From: Clostridiales bacterium
GTDB taxonomy: Bacteria; Bacillota; Clostridia; Peptostreptococcales; Anaerovoracaceae
Assembly (NCBI GenBank): GCA_015058215.1
Contig: SVCU01000002.1
Location: 62,001 to 126,000, forward strand
Direction of reading: 5' to 3'
DNA length: 64,000 nucleotides
Below are positions 26,305 through 33,917 of this stretch, one piece after another. How positions within the stretch are numbered: position 1 is the stretch's first letter; every line of letters starts with the position of its first letter. The translations under genes were made by a program, and so were the position numbers. The notes beneath the pieces are model-generated. The model saw nothing but the letters and a program-made list of their open reading frames with translations. It was not told the DNA's origin and ran no database searches.

Positions 26305-27060
26305 ATGGCATACAAGGTCAAACTGGATGTGTTCGAAGGCCCCTTCGACCTTTTGGTCTATCTGATCGAAACGGCGGAGATGAGCATTTACGATATCCAG
26401 GTCGCTGAGATCACAACGCAATATATGGAGTACATCCAGCAGATGCAGAAGCAGGATGTGACTCTGGCCGGCGAGTTCATGGTGCTGGCCGCCACCCTCA
26501 TTGAGCTGAAGAGCCGCATGCTGCTGCCCGGCAGCCACGCGGAAGAGGGCGAGGAGGCGGAAGACCCCAGAAGCGAACTGGTGCAGAAGATCCTGGAGTA
26601 CAAGAAGTGCAAGGCCCAGGCAGCGCTGCTCACCGAGCAGGAGGAATATTCCCGCCGCATTTTCAAGAAGCCGCAGGAGGATCTTTCCGTCTACACCAAG
26701 GAGCCCGACGAGACCCTGAATCTGGACCTGAAAGCCTTCGTCAAGGCCTTCGAGGTTTTCCTGCAGAAGAAGAAGCGCATCGAAGAAATGCGCCAGCGCT
26801 ACGTGCGTGTGGAACGGGAGCACATGACCCTGGAACGCCGCATCGAGCAGATCAAGAGTTATTTCCGGGGCAAACGCCGCATCACCTTTACGGAACTTCT
26901 GGGCGGCGAAAAGACCCGTTACAATGCCGTACTGACCTTTATGTCCCTGCTGGAGCTGATCCGTCACAAGATGGTGACCGCCAAGCAGAACGTCAATTTC
27001 GGAGAGATCGTTCTGACCTCCGGCGACGAAGAGGAAGGAGCTACCGCCAATGAGCAGTAA
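26305..27060 (+). CDS. scpA: Segregation and condensation protein A
   Basis: A 251-residue kleisin subunit of the SMC-ScpAB condensin complex that organises and segregates the chromosome. The N-terminal signature VFEGPFDLLVYLIETAEMSI and the following EITTQYMEYI, plus the C-terminal winged helix (RRITFTELLGGEKTRYNAVLTF), are as expected for the family. GGGAGG precedes ATG. The 3' end overlaps scpB by 11 nt, so the pair is translationally coupled. Confidence 0.96.
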   Translation: MAYKVKLDVFEGPFDLLVYLIETAEMSIYDIQVAEITTQYMEYIQQMQKQDVTLAGEFMVLAATLIELKSRMLLPGSHAEEGEEAEDPRSELVQKILEYKKCKAQAALLTEQEEYSRRIFKKPQEDLSVYTKEPDETLNLDLKAFVKAFEVFLQKKKRIEEMRQRYVRVEREHMTLERRIEQIKSYFRGKRRITFTELLGGEKTRYNAVLTFMSLLELIRHKMVTAKQNVNFGEIVLTSGDEEEGATANEQ

Positions 27061-27634
27061 AAAGACCATCAAATCCGCCTTTGAATCCATGCTTTTCGTC
27101 TGGGGCGACCCTCTGGAAGCCAAGGTGGCGGCGGAACTTTTCAATATCACTCCCAAAGAAGCCTACCAGTATTTCAAGGAACTGCAGCAGGAGTACGATG
27201 ACCGGGAAAGCGGCATCCGCATCCGTGAGATCGATAAAAGCTTCCAGCTGTGCACCTTTGCGGAAAACAGCGAATACATCGAACGCCTCTGCACCCCCGT
27301 CCGCGAGAAGCGTTTGTCCCAGTCCGCCATGGAAGTGCTGGCTCTGGTGGCTTACCGTCAGCCCGTTACCAAGGGTGAGATCGAATCCATCCGCGGCATC
27401 AAGTGCGACCGCGTCATCGAAGGTCTGGTGAAGAAGGACCTGATCCAGGAAGTGGGCCGCAGCACCGCTGTGGGCCGACCCATCCTGTACGGCACCACCC
27501 GCACCTTCCTGGAAAACTTCAATTTCGAGACCCTGAAGGATCTGCCCGAAATCGAAGACATCACCAGTGTCCTGCGGGAAGAAGAACCCGCAGACGGCGC
27601 CAGCGACGACCAGCAGATCACGCTGGAATTCTAA
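27050..27634 (+). CDS. scpB: Segregation and condensation protein B
   Basis: A 194-residue partner of ScpA with two winged-helix domains. SAMEVLALVAYRQPVTKGEIESIRG and GRPILYGTTRTFLENF are the typical motifs. ScpB dimerises and binds the middle of ScpA to regulate SMC. The start lies inside the end of scpA behind AGGAAGGAG. It is the last gene of the operon, followed by a terminator. Confidence 0.96.
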   Translation: MSSKKTIKSAFESMLFVWGDPLEAKVAAELFNITPKEAYQYFKELQQEYDDRESGIRIREIDKSFQLCTFAENSEYIERLCTPVREKRLSQSAMEVLALVAYRQPVTKGEIESIRGIKCDRVIEGLVKKDLIQEVGRSTAVGRPILYGTTRTFLENFNFETLKDLPEIEDITSVLREEEPADGASDDQQITLEF

Positions 27635-27659
27635 GGCCGCCGACAAAATGTATGATCGG

Positions 27660-27700
27660 AAAAGCGCAGCCCCGCACGATGCGGCGGGCTGCGCTTTTTT
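27660..27700 (+). terminator. Rho-independent terminator of scpAB
   Basis: AAAGCGCAGCCC pairs with GGGCTGCGCTTT, then more T. Confidence 0.9.
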
Positions 27701-28030
27701 CATTAAAATGAAAAATTCGCCATTTGGTGCGTCGTTCGTAACGCACCAATTCTTTTGCTTAGAAGAATTGGTGCATAAATTTCGTTTTGGGGTTGTTTTT
27801 ACATAGTAAAACGATGAAAAACAACGATTTTTTCAGATTTTTGAAGACGGCAAAGCCATTTTCAAGAGGAATGGATCGGAAACGAACGCACCGCTTCACT
27901 CAAAATGAGAAAAAAGGTGCGTATTTCGCATTCCTGCAGGCTGTCACGGAAACGTAATTTGTTTTTCAGGGGGGGTATGATAATATAATATCAATATCGG
28001 CAAGAACAACGATGAAAAGGAGGGCTGCAC
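27701..28030. other. AT-rich intergenic region with competing hairpins
   Basis: Two hairpins share one segment. GGTGCGT (27726-27732) pairs with ACGCACC (27741-27747), while GCACCAATTCTT (27743-27754) pairs with AAGAATTGGTGC (27763-27774). A further ACGCACC/GGTGCGT pair lies at about 27885 and 27917. TATAAT at 27984 is the likely -10 of the next gene. No coding frame is convincing. Confidence 0.5.
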
Positions 28031-28570
28031 ATGAAGCGCGCGTTGATTTTTACCCTGGTGCTGGCACTTTTGCTGTCTCTGGCCGGCTGTGTGCCCAAAG
28101 TGGAGAAAAAGGGGACACCGCACATTTATGAAAATGAGACATCTGCCGTGGTGGAATACCTGTACACAGATGATCGGCAGACCATCATAGTAACGATTCC
28201 AAACGAAGGTGAAGAAGCTGCGATCCAGTTTTCTGTAGGGACGCGCGGAACCGCCGGCAGGAAGAAATTCTACAGCTTCACCGTGGCCAAAGACGAACTG
28301 CCGGATTTGAAAGGCGCAAGATCGCCGGAGTGGGGACCGGTTTTTCGTCTGTGCAACGAAAACGGATCCACGGCGGAAGTTGAAACCCTGAAAGTGACCA
28401 CCGGCTTCGCGAAAGAGTTGAAGACGTTCCTGCTGATCTTCGGGCCGCTGGCGGTGCTTGCGATTATCGGAGCCGACTCGATTCGAAAAAAGGCGGAAAA
28501 GAAGAGGGCGCAGAAGATCCTGGAGAAGGATCCCGGTCTGCAAAAGAAGCAGCCGCGGGATCTGGAGTAA
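28031..28570 (+). CDS. Lipoprotein with C-terminal membrane helix
   Basis: A 179-residue protein of unknown function. A lipoprotein signal (LVLALLLSLAGC) is followed by a soluble domain of about 110 residues with beta-strand character, then a membrane helix (TFLLIFGPLAVLAIIGAD, near residues 138-156) and a basic cytoplasmic tail rich in Lys. It would therefore be tethered at both ends. AAAAGGAGG precedes ATG. It stands alone between terminators, and no family is recognised. Confidence 0.75.
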   Translation: MKRALIFTLVLALLLSLAGCVPKVEKKGTPHIYENETSAVVEYLYTDDRQTIIVTIPNEGEEAAIQFSVGTRGTAGRKKFYSFTVAKDELPDLKGARSPEWGPVFRLCNENGSTAEVETLKVTTGFAKELKTFLLIFGPLAVLAIIGADSIRKKAEKKRAQKILEKDPGLQKKQPRDLE

Positions 28571-28613
28571 CGCTTTTGGCTGACAGCCTGTGATCGCTCT
28601 CAAATGAAACATA

Positions 28614-28655
28614 GCCCCCGGGCGGTGTGAATACACTGTCTGGGGGTGTTTTTAT
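28614..28655 (+). terminator. Terminator hairpin overlapping the start of the carboxypeptidase gene
   Basis: A 14-bp stem (CCCCCGGGCGGTGT with ACACTGTCTGGGGG, including G-T pairs) and loop GAAT are followed by TGTTTTT. The tail runs into the ATG at 28654, and the GGGGG of the stem is also the only ribosome binding site for that start. Confidence 0.75.
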
Positions 28656-29922
28656 GAAATTGTTAAATTTGCCAGCGGGTGAGACCGGAAGAAACAGTGA
28701 AAGAAGCGCGGAGCGGGTCAGGAACAAGTGGCTTGGAACGGAGCGGAGGCGGCAGGTGCTGATCGGAGCGATGCTGCCGGCGGCGGTTTTCGTAGCGGGG
28801 CTGGGGCTCTGGTTCGGGCAGTTTGGCGGCAATGGACCGGCCTTTTGGAGCGGCGGCGCGAGGGAAACGGCAGGGCTCGTTTCGGTTGTAAAGGAAGGGT
28901 GGAACGTTCCGGCGGCACCGGCGGTCTCGGCGGAGCATGCGGTGGTGATCGAGCGCAGCAGTGGGGCGGTTTTGTATGAAAAGGGGGCGGGAGACCGGGC
29001 CTACCCGGCCAGTACCACCAAGATCCTGACAACGCTTCTGGCCATCGAGTCGGGACGGCTGGATGAGGTCTGCATCGTATCGGATTTCGCGGCGGCGCAG
29101 GAAGGGTCCAGCATTTACGCGGAGCCGGGAGAGGAGATCACCCTGCGGGATCTTTGCTACGGCATGATGCTGCGATCGGGAAACGACGCGGCAGCAGCGG
29201 CGGCGGAACATCTTGCGGGAAGTTCGGAAGCCTTTGCGGAGCAGATGAACAGGCGGGCGGTGGAGCTGGGGGCCCAGGAGTCTCATTTCGTCAACCCCAG
29301 CGGACTCCATGACGAAGCGCATTACACTACGGCGTACGATCTGGCGCTGATCGCCCGGGCGGCCATGGAAAATCCGGAGTTTCGGGCCATGGCGGCGGCG
29401 AAAACCTGGACCACCGGGGAGGACACCGAGGTGAAACGGACCTTTGGCAACAAGAACAAGGTGCTGCAGCAGTACGAGGGGGGAAACGGCATCAAGATCG
29501 GGTATACCACCGCCACGGGCAGGACGCTGGTGGCATCCTCGCAGCGGGACGGCATGGAGGTGATCTGCGTGGTGCTGAATGCGCCCAATTGGTTTGGGGA
29601 CAGCTATGCCCTCATGGACTGGGCTCACGAAAATTTCGCATTGCGGGAAGTGGCATCGGATGGCGAAACGCTGCAGGCGGTGCCACTGACCGGCGGCCTG
29701 CGGGACCATGTGCTGGTGGGAGTGGACCGGGGCTTTTGGTATCCGGAGGAAAAGCCGGCGGAGGGTGCAGGGTCGGACGTTCGCTGGAAGCTGGTGCTGG
29801 AAGGGGATGTACAGGCACCGGTCTCCCGCTGGCAGGAAGCGGGGGAAGTGCATTTTTACCGGGGCGATGAGTTTGTCGGAAGCCGGGTGCTGTACTTTAT
29901 GGAGGATGTGCCCGCACAATGA
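28654..29922 (+). CDS. D-alanyl-D-alanine carboxypeptidase (DacF-like)
   Basis: About 422 residues. A basic cytoplasmic tail of ~45 residues precedes a membrane segment (MLPAAVFVAGLGLWF). The penicillin-binding catalytic domain carries SxxK in PASTTKILT, the SGN triad in LRSGNDAAAAA and KxG in GIKIGYTTATG. It trims the terminal D-Ala of peptidoglycan stem peptides. A smaller beta domain follows from about residue 310. I prefer ATG 28654; a GTG at 28627 would lie inside a terminator loop. That terminator sits on the start region, so either read-through or a hidden promoter must supply transcription. Confidence 0.88.
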   Translation: MKLLNLPAGETGRNSERSAERVRNKWLGTERRRQVLIGAMLPAAVFVAGLGLWFGQFGGNGPAFWSGGARETAGLVSVVKEGWNVPAAPAVSAEHAVVIERSSGAVLYEKGAGDRAYPASTTKILTTLLAIESGRLDEVCIVSDFAAAQEGSSIYAEPGEEITLRDLCYGMMLRSGNDAAAAAAEHLAGSSEAFAEQMNRRAVELGAQESHFVNPSGLHDEAHYTTAYDLALIARAAMENPEFRAMAAAKTWTTGEDTEVKRTFGNKNKVLQQYEGGNGIKIGYTTATGRTLVASSQRDGMEVICVVLNAPNWFGDSYALMDWAHENFALREVASDGETLQAVPLTGGLRDHVLVGVDRGFWYPEEKPAEGAGSDVRWKLVLEGDVQAPVSRWQEAGEVHFYRGDEFVGSRVLYFMEDVPAQ

Positions 29923-30016
29923 GAGGCAGGCGTGCATAGGTTGGAAGGGAAGCGGCGCGGAACGGACCGGAAAGGGCCGCCGCGCTTTCTGATTTCCATA
30001 TGAAAGGGGCGAAAGT

Positions 30017-31189
30017 ATGAACTATTCCATGGAGAGCTGCGTGGATGTGGGAACGGAACAGTGCCCGTGCGCCCTGGCCCTGACAGGGGATTGCCTGGTG
30101 TGCAGCCGGCTCCGGGGGAAGGATTGCTGCGACTGCAGATGGCAGGGTGTCTGTGTATACAACGAATTTGTGCAGGGCGGAGGCCGGGTGAATGCGCCCC
30201 GGCAGGAATTTGCAGCCGGGATCCTGGAGAAAGAGGAGTTTGGCGCTGCGGGAACCGCTCTGACCGTATTGACGTTAGAGGTGCCGAAAGGCCTTGCACT
30301 TCGGGCGAGCCTTCCCGGTTCTTTTGTTTTTTTGCGGCGGAAGGAGGATGCGCTGTGGTACAGCACGCCGCTTTCGGTGCTGCAGGCTGATCCGGAGGAA
30401 GGCAGTATCCGGCTGGCGGTGAAACGGCTTTCGGCAAAGACCAAGGCGCTTCTGGCAGAGGAGAAGGAGTTTTTGGTGAGGGGCGTGTACAGGAGCGGGA
30501 TCCAGGGAGCGGAACGGCTGGTGAAACTGGGGCGCGGCGCGGCGGCCGGGGCCGCCGCGAAGGGCGCGCTGCGCGCGCCCGGCGGGCCGCAGCATAATCC
30601 GAAAGCGGCCCGCCTCCGCGCCCAGGCGTCCCAAAGGGCCCACGCCCTCTTTATCACCCGGGGCGTGGGACTCGCCCCGGGGATCCTGGCCGCCCGCTAT
30701 CTGGCGGGCCGGGCGGCCTGCGATTTTCTGATCGATGAAGAATCCCTTCCGCAGGAATTTCTGAACCGCTATCTGCCGGAAGGCATCGGGGTCCGCCTCC
30801 TGCGCTTCGGTACGGCGGACCCCGCCGCCAAATTGGAGGCGGCCCTGCAGGGGCCGTCCCCGGCAAATTCCGGCGCCGCCGCCCATTCTGCAAATTGCGG
30901 CGCAGCCGCTTCCCCGGAAGATGCCGGCGCAGCCGCCTCACGAAAAAATTCCGGCGCAGACGTTGGATTTCCAATTGAATCGCTTAATTACGATGCAGCC
31001 GCCCTGCTGGTTTCGGACTATTATCAGGATCTTCTGGCTCCCGTCCTCCGCCGGGCTTTGCCCGGCGCGGCCCTCTGCCTCGCCAACAATTTCCGTATGT
31101 GCTGCGGCGAGGGCCTGTGCGGTGCCTGCAGCTACCGCACGGAGGACGGCGAAATTCTGAAAATGTGCAAATGCGGTACTGTTTTTTAA
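30017..31189 (+). CDS. FNR-like flavoprotein with Cys-rich ends (PyrK/sulfide dehydrogenase type)
   Basis: A 390-residue protein. The N-terminus has a Cys cluster (CPCALALTGDCLVCSRLRG, then CCDCRWQGVC). A ferredoxin-reductase-like FAD/NAD domain follows (LPGSFVFLRR; TRGVGLAPGILAARYL). The C-terminus has CCGEGLCGACSYRTEDG and CKC, ligands for a [2Fe-2S] cluster as in PyrK-type electron transfer subunits. It likely moves electrons between NAD(P)H and an iron-sulfur partner that is not encoded nearby. Two Ala/Gly/Pro-rich inserts (near residues 175-205 and 275-315) are built from palindromic elements and are absent from the usual fold. Confidence 0.8.
   Translation: MNYSMESCVDVGTEQCPCALALTGDCLVCSRLRGKDCCDCRWQGVCVYNEFVQGGGRVNAPRQEFAAGILEKEEFGAAGTALTVLTLEVPKGLALRASLPGSFVFLRRKEDALWYSTPLSVLQADPEEGSIRLAVKRLSAKTKALLAEEKEFLVRGVYRSGIQGAERLVKLGRGAAAGAAAKGALRAPGGPQHNPKAARLRAQASQRAHALFITRGVGLAPGILAARYLAGRAACDFLIDEESLPQEFLNRYLPEGIGVRLLRFGTADPAAKLEAALQGPSPANSGAAAHSANCGAAASPEDAGAAASRKNSGADVGFPIESLNYDAAALLVSDYYQDLLAPVLRRALPGAALCLANNFRMCCGEGLCGACSYRTEDGEILKMCKCGTVF
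30538..30559. repeat. GC palindrome inside the flavoprotein gene, 10-bp arms
   Basis: CGCGGCGGCC, loop GG, GGCCGCCGCG; codes for the Ala/Gly-rich insert. Confidence 0.6.
30581..30614. repeat. Palindromic element inside the flavoprotein gene, 10-bp arms, 14-nt loop
   Basis: GGCGGGCCGC, loop AGCATAATCCGAAA, GCGGCCCGCC. In frame, coding for GGPQHNPKAA. Confidence 0.75.
30788..30823. repeat. Palindrome inside the flavoprotein gene, 10-bp arms, 16-nt loop
   Basis: GGGGTCCGCC and GGCGGACCCC. It leads into a run of AAATT-containing GC repeats at 30826-30965, coding for degenerate SGAAA units. Confidence 0.6.
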
Positions 31190-31220
31190 TTCCGTTCTGT
31201 GCTAAAATAAACTCACCAAA

Positions 31221-31343
31221 CTTCGCGCAGCGCCAAACCGCAATTTCCGCACAGCGCCAAACCGCAAACTTGCGCGCAGCGCCGAGCCGCAAATTCGCGC
31301 GCAGCGCATCCGTTGTTCATTCCGCGCAGCACGCGCGTTCACC
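31221..31343. repeat. About five tandem ~24-bp repeats
   Basis: Units start at 31221, 31245, 31269, 31294 and 31320, each with a TTCGCGCAGCGCC- or TTCCGCACAGCGCC-like core followed by CGCAAA or a variant. They fill the gap up to the ribosome binding site of the phosphoesterase gene. Confidence 0.75.
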
Positions 31344-31358
31344 AAGGAGGAAACTATT

Positions 31359-31901
31359 ATGGGCAAATCTTTTTTCATCGCTGACACCCATTTTGGCCAC
31401 GATGCCATCATTCGCTACGAAAACCGTCCCTTCGCCAACGCCGAAGAACAGGATAAGGTCCTGATCGAAAACTGGAACAGCGTCGTCACCGACGAGGACG
31501 AAGTTTTCCTGGTGGGCGATTTCTCCGCTTACGACAAAGAAAAGAACACCGAAATCGTAAACTCCCTGAAGGGCCGCAAGATCCTGATCATCGGCAACCA
31601 CGATACTGAAGATCCCCAGTACTATCTGGACTGCGGCTTTGACGAAGTCTACCGCTTCCCCATTCTGTTCAAGGGCTTCTTCCTGGTCTCCCACGAACCC
31701 CTGTATCTGAACACCAACATGCCCTATGCCAACATTTACGGCCATGTCCATGCAAATCCTTCCTACAAGGATGCCTCCATCCAGAGCTTCTGCGTTTCCG
31801 CAGAACGGATCAACTTCACCCCCATCCCCATGGAAGGCATCGGTGCCGCTATGGCCAAGGCCCGTGCCGAAGCCGGCGAACGCGCCGTTAAAAACAAATA
31901 G
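31359..31901 (+). CDS. Calcineurin-like metallophosphoesterase
   Basis: A 180-residue cytosolic protein with the metal-binding set ADTHFGHD (residues 8-15), VGDF, GNHD, SHEP and GHVH in the correct order. This is a compact single-domain phosphoesterase resembling small YfcE/MJ0936-like enzymes. The substrate is unknown. CAAGGAGG precedes ATG. The butyrate kinase gene starts 2 nt after its stop, so they are one operon. Confidence 0.9.
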   Translation: MGKSFFIADTHFGHDAIIRYENRPFANAEEQDKVLIENWNSVVTDEDEVFLVGDFSAYDKEKNTEIVNSLKGRKILIIGNHDTEDPQYYLDCGFDEVYRFPILFKGFFLVSHEPLYLNTNMPYANIYGHVHANPSYKDASIQSFCVSAERINFTPIPMEGIGAAMAKARAEAGERAVKNK

Positions 31902-31903
31902 CC

Positions 31904-32974
31904 ATGGCCTATCGTATTTTAGCCATCAATCCCGGATCCACCTCCACCAAGGTGGCTCTGTACGAAGATGAAAAGCGCATCTTCACCCGTCTGGTTCCCC
32001 TGGACGAAAAGGAACTGGAAGGAAAGCACAACCTCTTCGATCAGCTGCCTCTCCATGAGCGGGCAGTGCAGGAGACCCTGAAGGCCAACAATGTGGACGT
32101 TTCTTCCCTGAATGTGATCATGGCCAGAGGCGGCCTGCTTCCCCCTGTGAAGCCCGGCGGCTACAAGGTCAACGATACCATGAAGGAGCTGATCCGCTCC
32201 GGCGAGCTTTCGCCTCATCCGTCCAACCTGGCGGCTCTCATCGCTGACGATCTGGGTGCGCCTTACGGCATTCCCTGTTACATTTACGATGCTCCATCCG
32301 CTTCCAATATGCCTCCCATCGCCCGGATCACCGGCATTCCCGAAATCACCCGGGAAAGCACCTGCCACGTGCTGAACAGCCGCGCTGTGGCCCACAAGGT
32401 GGCCCAGAAGGAATTCGGCAAGAAGTACGGTGAAATGCGGTTCATCGTGGCCCATCTGGGCGGCGGCATCAGCTTTTCGTCCCACATGTACGGCAAGATC
32501 GTGGACTCCGCCGGCGATGACGACGGCGCGTTCTCCCCGGAACGTTCCGGCGGTCTGCCCCTGCTGGATGTGTTGAAGCTCTACGACAGCGGCAAGTACA
32601 CCTACGATGAAATGCGGCGCAAGATCCGCGGTCAGGGCGGTCTCCGCGGCCACCTGGGCACGGCGGATTGCCGCGAAATCGAAGAAATGGTCTGGAGCGG
32701 CGACGAATACGCCGAACTGCTGTACAAGGCCCAGGCCTACCAGATCGCAAAAGGCATCGGCCTGCAGGCAGCGGCCATGAAGGGCCAGGTGGATGGCATC
32801 ATCCTCACCGGCGGCCTTGCCTTCTCCAAGATGCTGACCGATTGGGTCAGCGAATACGTTTCCTTCGTTGCTCCCGTTTTCGTCTATCCCGGCGAAAACG
32901 AAATGGAATCCCTGGCACTGGGCGGCCTCCGCATCCTGCGGGGCGAAGAAAAGGCCAGAGAGTTTAAGTTGTAA
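31904..32974 (+). CDS. buk: Butyrate kinase
   Basis: A 356-residue ASKHA-fold acid kinase that converts butyryl phosphate and ADP to butyrate and ATP, the last step of one butyrate pathway. The phosphate motif INPGSTSTKVALYE opens the protein; VAHLGGGISFS and ILTGGLAFSKMLTDWV follow. The RGGLLPPVKPGGY region is typical of Buk rather than acetate kinase. It lacks its own ribosome binding site and begins 2 nt after the phosphoesterase stop, implying coupling. Phosphotransbutyrylase (ptb) is not in this window. A branched-chain acid kinase activity is possible. Confidence 0.94.
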   Translation: MAYRILAINPGSTSTKVALYEDEKRIFTRLVPLDEKELEGKHNLFDQLPLHERAVQETLKANNVDVSSLNVIMARGGLLPPVKPGGYKVNDTMKELIRSGELSPHPSNLAALIADDLGAPYGIPCYIYDAPSASNMPPIARITGIPEITRESTCHVLNSRAVAHKVAQKEFGKKYGEMRFIVAHLGGGISFSSHMYGKIVDSAGDDDGAFSPERSGGLPLLDVLKLYDSGKYTYDEMRRKIRGQGGLRGHLGTADCREIEEMVWSGDEYAELLYKAQAYQIAKGIGLQAAAMKGQVDGIILTGGLAFSKMLTDWVSEYVSFVAPVFVYPGENEMESLALGGLRILRGEEKAREFKL

Positions 32975-32995
32975 ATCAAAGAAATAGGTTATCAA

Positions 32996-33835
32996 ATGAC
33001 ATTCCCCATCAAAATCATCGCATTGGATCTGGATGGCACTCTCCTTGCCACCGACAAAAGCCTTTCCGCAGAAAATTATGCAGCCCTGAAGCGGGCAGCA
33101 GACGCGGGCATCTGGATCGTACCCACCACCGGCCGCTTCCTGGGCGGTCTTCCCCAGCCGGTCAAAGACCTGCCTTTCCTGCGCTACGTGATCACCGTCA
33201 ACGGCGCAGAGGGCCTGGATCTTGCCACCGGCGAAACCTTCTACCGGGAGACCATTCCCTGGCAGAGAGCCGTGGAGATCATGAAATGGCTGGACCATAA
33301 AGAAGTGGTCTACGACTGCTGCATCGGCAATGAAGCCTTTATTTCCGTAGATAAGCGGGAAGATATGGCTCTGATGATGAAGCACCCCAAGGGCCGCGAG
33401 TTCGTCTACAAGTTCCGGAAGCCCGTGGAAGAGCTGAAGAATTTCGTGGAGCTGCGGAAGCAGGGCGTGCAGAAGATCCAGATGACCACTAAAAATGCGG
33501 AAGTGCGCCGTGACCTGCTCGAGAATATGGCTGCCGAGTTCGGCGACATTTCCGTGGTCAGCTCCGTACCCTCCAATGTGGAAGTCACCACCCTGAAGGG
33601 CACCAAGGGTGACGCCCTGATGGCTCTGGCCGATCACCTGGGCATCGACCGCAAGGCCACCATGAGCTTCGGCGACGGCCTCAACGACGTTTCCATGCTC
33701 ACCAAGGCCGGCATCGGCGTGGCCATGGGAAATGCCTTCGATAACGTGAAGGACCTGGTGCAGTACGTCACCGACACCAACGACAACCACGGCGTTGCCA
33801 AGGGCATCGCCCGGTTCGTGTTCGGCGAAGAATAA
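32996..33835 (+). CDS. Cof-type HAD-IIB phosphatase
   Basis: A 279-residue haloacid dehalogenase-like hydrolase. Motif I ALDLDGTLLA carries the nucleophile Asp, PTTGR is motif II, a Lys (KGTKGDA) is motif III, and SFGDGLNDVSML with MGNA is motif IV. Cof proteins dephosphorylate sugar phosphates or cofactors such as FMN or PLP. The gene starts 21 nt after buk and ends the operon at a terminator. Specific substrate not predictable. Confidence 0.92.
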   Translation: MTFPIKIIALDLDGTLLATDKSLSAENYAALKRAADAGIWIVPTTGRFLGGLPQPVKDLPFLRYVITVNGAEGLDLATGETFYRETIPWQRAVEIMKWLDHKEVVYDCCIGNEAFISVDKREDMALMMKHPKGREFVYKFRKPVEELKNFVELRKQGVQKIQMTTKNAEVRRDLLENMAAEFGDISVVSSVPSNVEVTTLKGTKGDALMALADHLGIDRKATMSFGDGLNDVSMLTKAGIGVAMGNAFDNVKDLVQYVTDTNDNHGVAKGIARFVFGEE

Positions 33836-33843
33836 GATCATAA

Positions 33844-33880
33844 GAAAAGCCCCTGTGCAGAGCACGGGGGCTTTTTGTTT
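33844..33880. terminator. Rho-independent terminator, possibly bidirectional
   Basis: AAAAGCCCCTGTGC pairs with GCACGGGGGCTTTT, with T on the plus side and a weaker T-rich tail on the minus side, between convergent genes. Confidence 0.85.
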
Positions 33881-33917
33881 TGCCTGTGTTGTGATTGAAA
33901 GAGGTCGGATCGGAAGA

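Noticed and set aside
31221..31343. CRISPR-like array
   Set aside because: Units are contiguous and imperfect with no unique spacers, and no cas genes are present.
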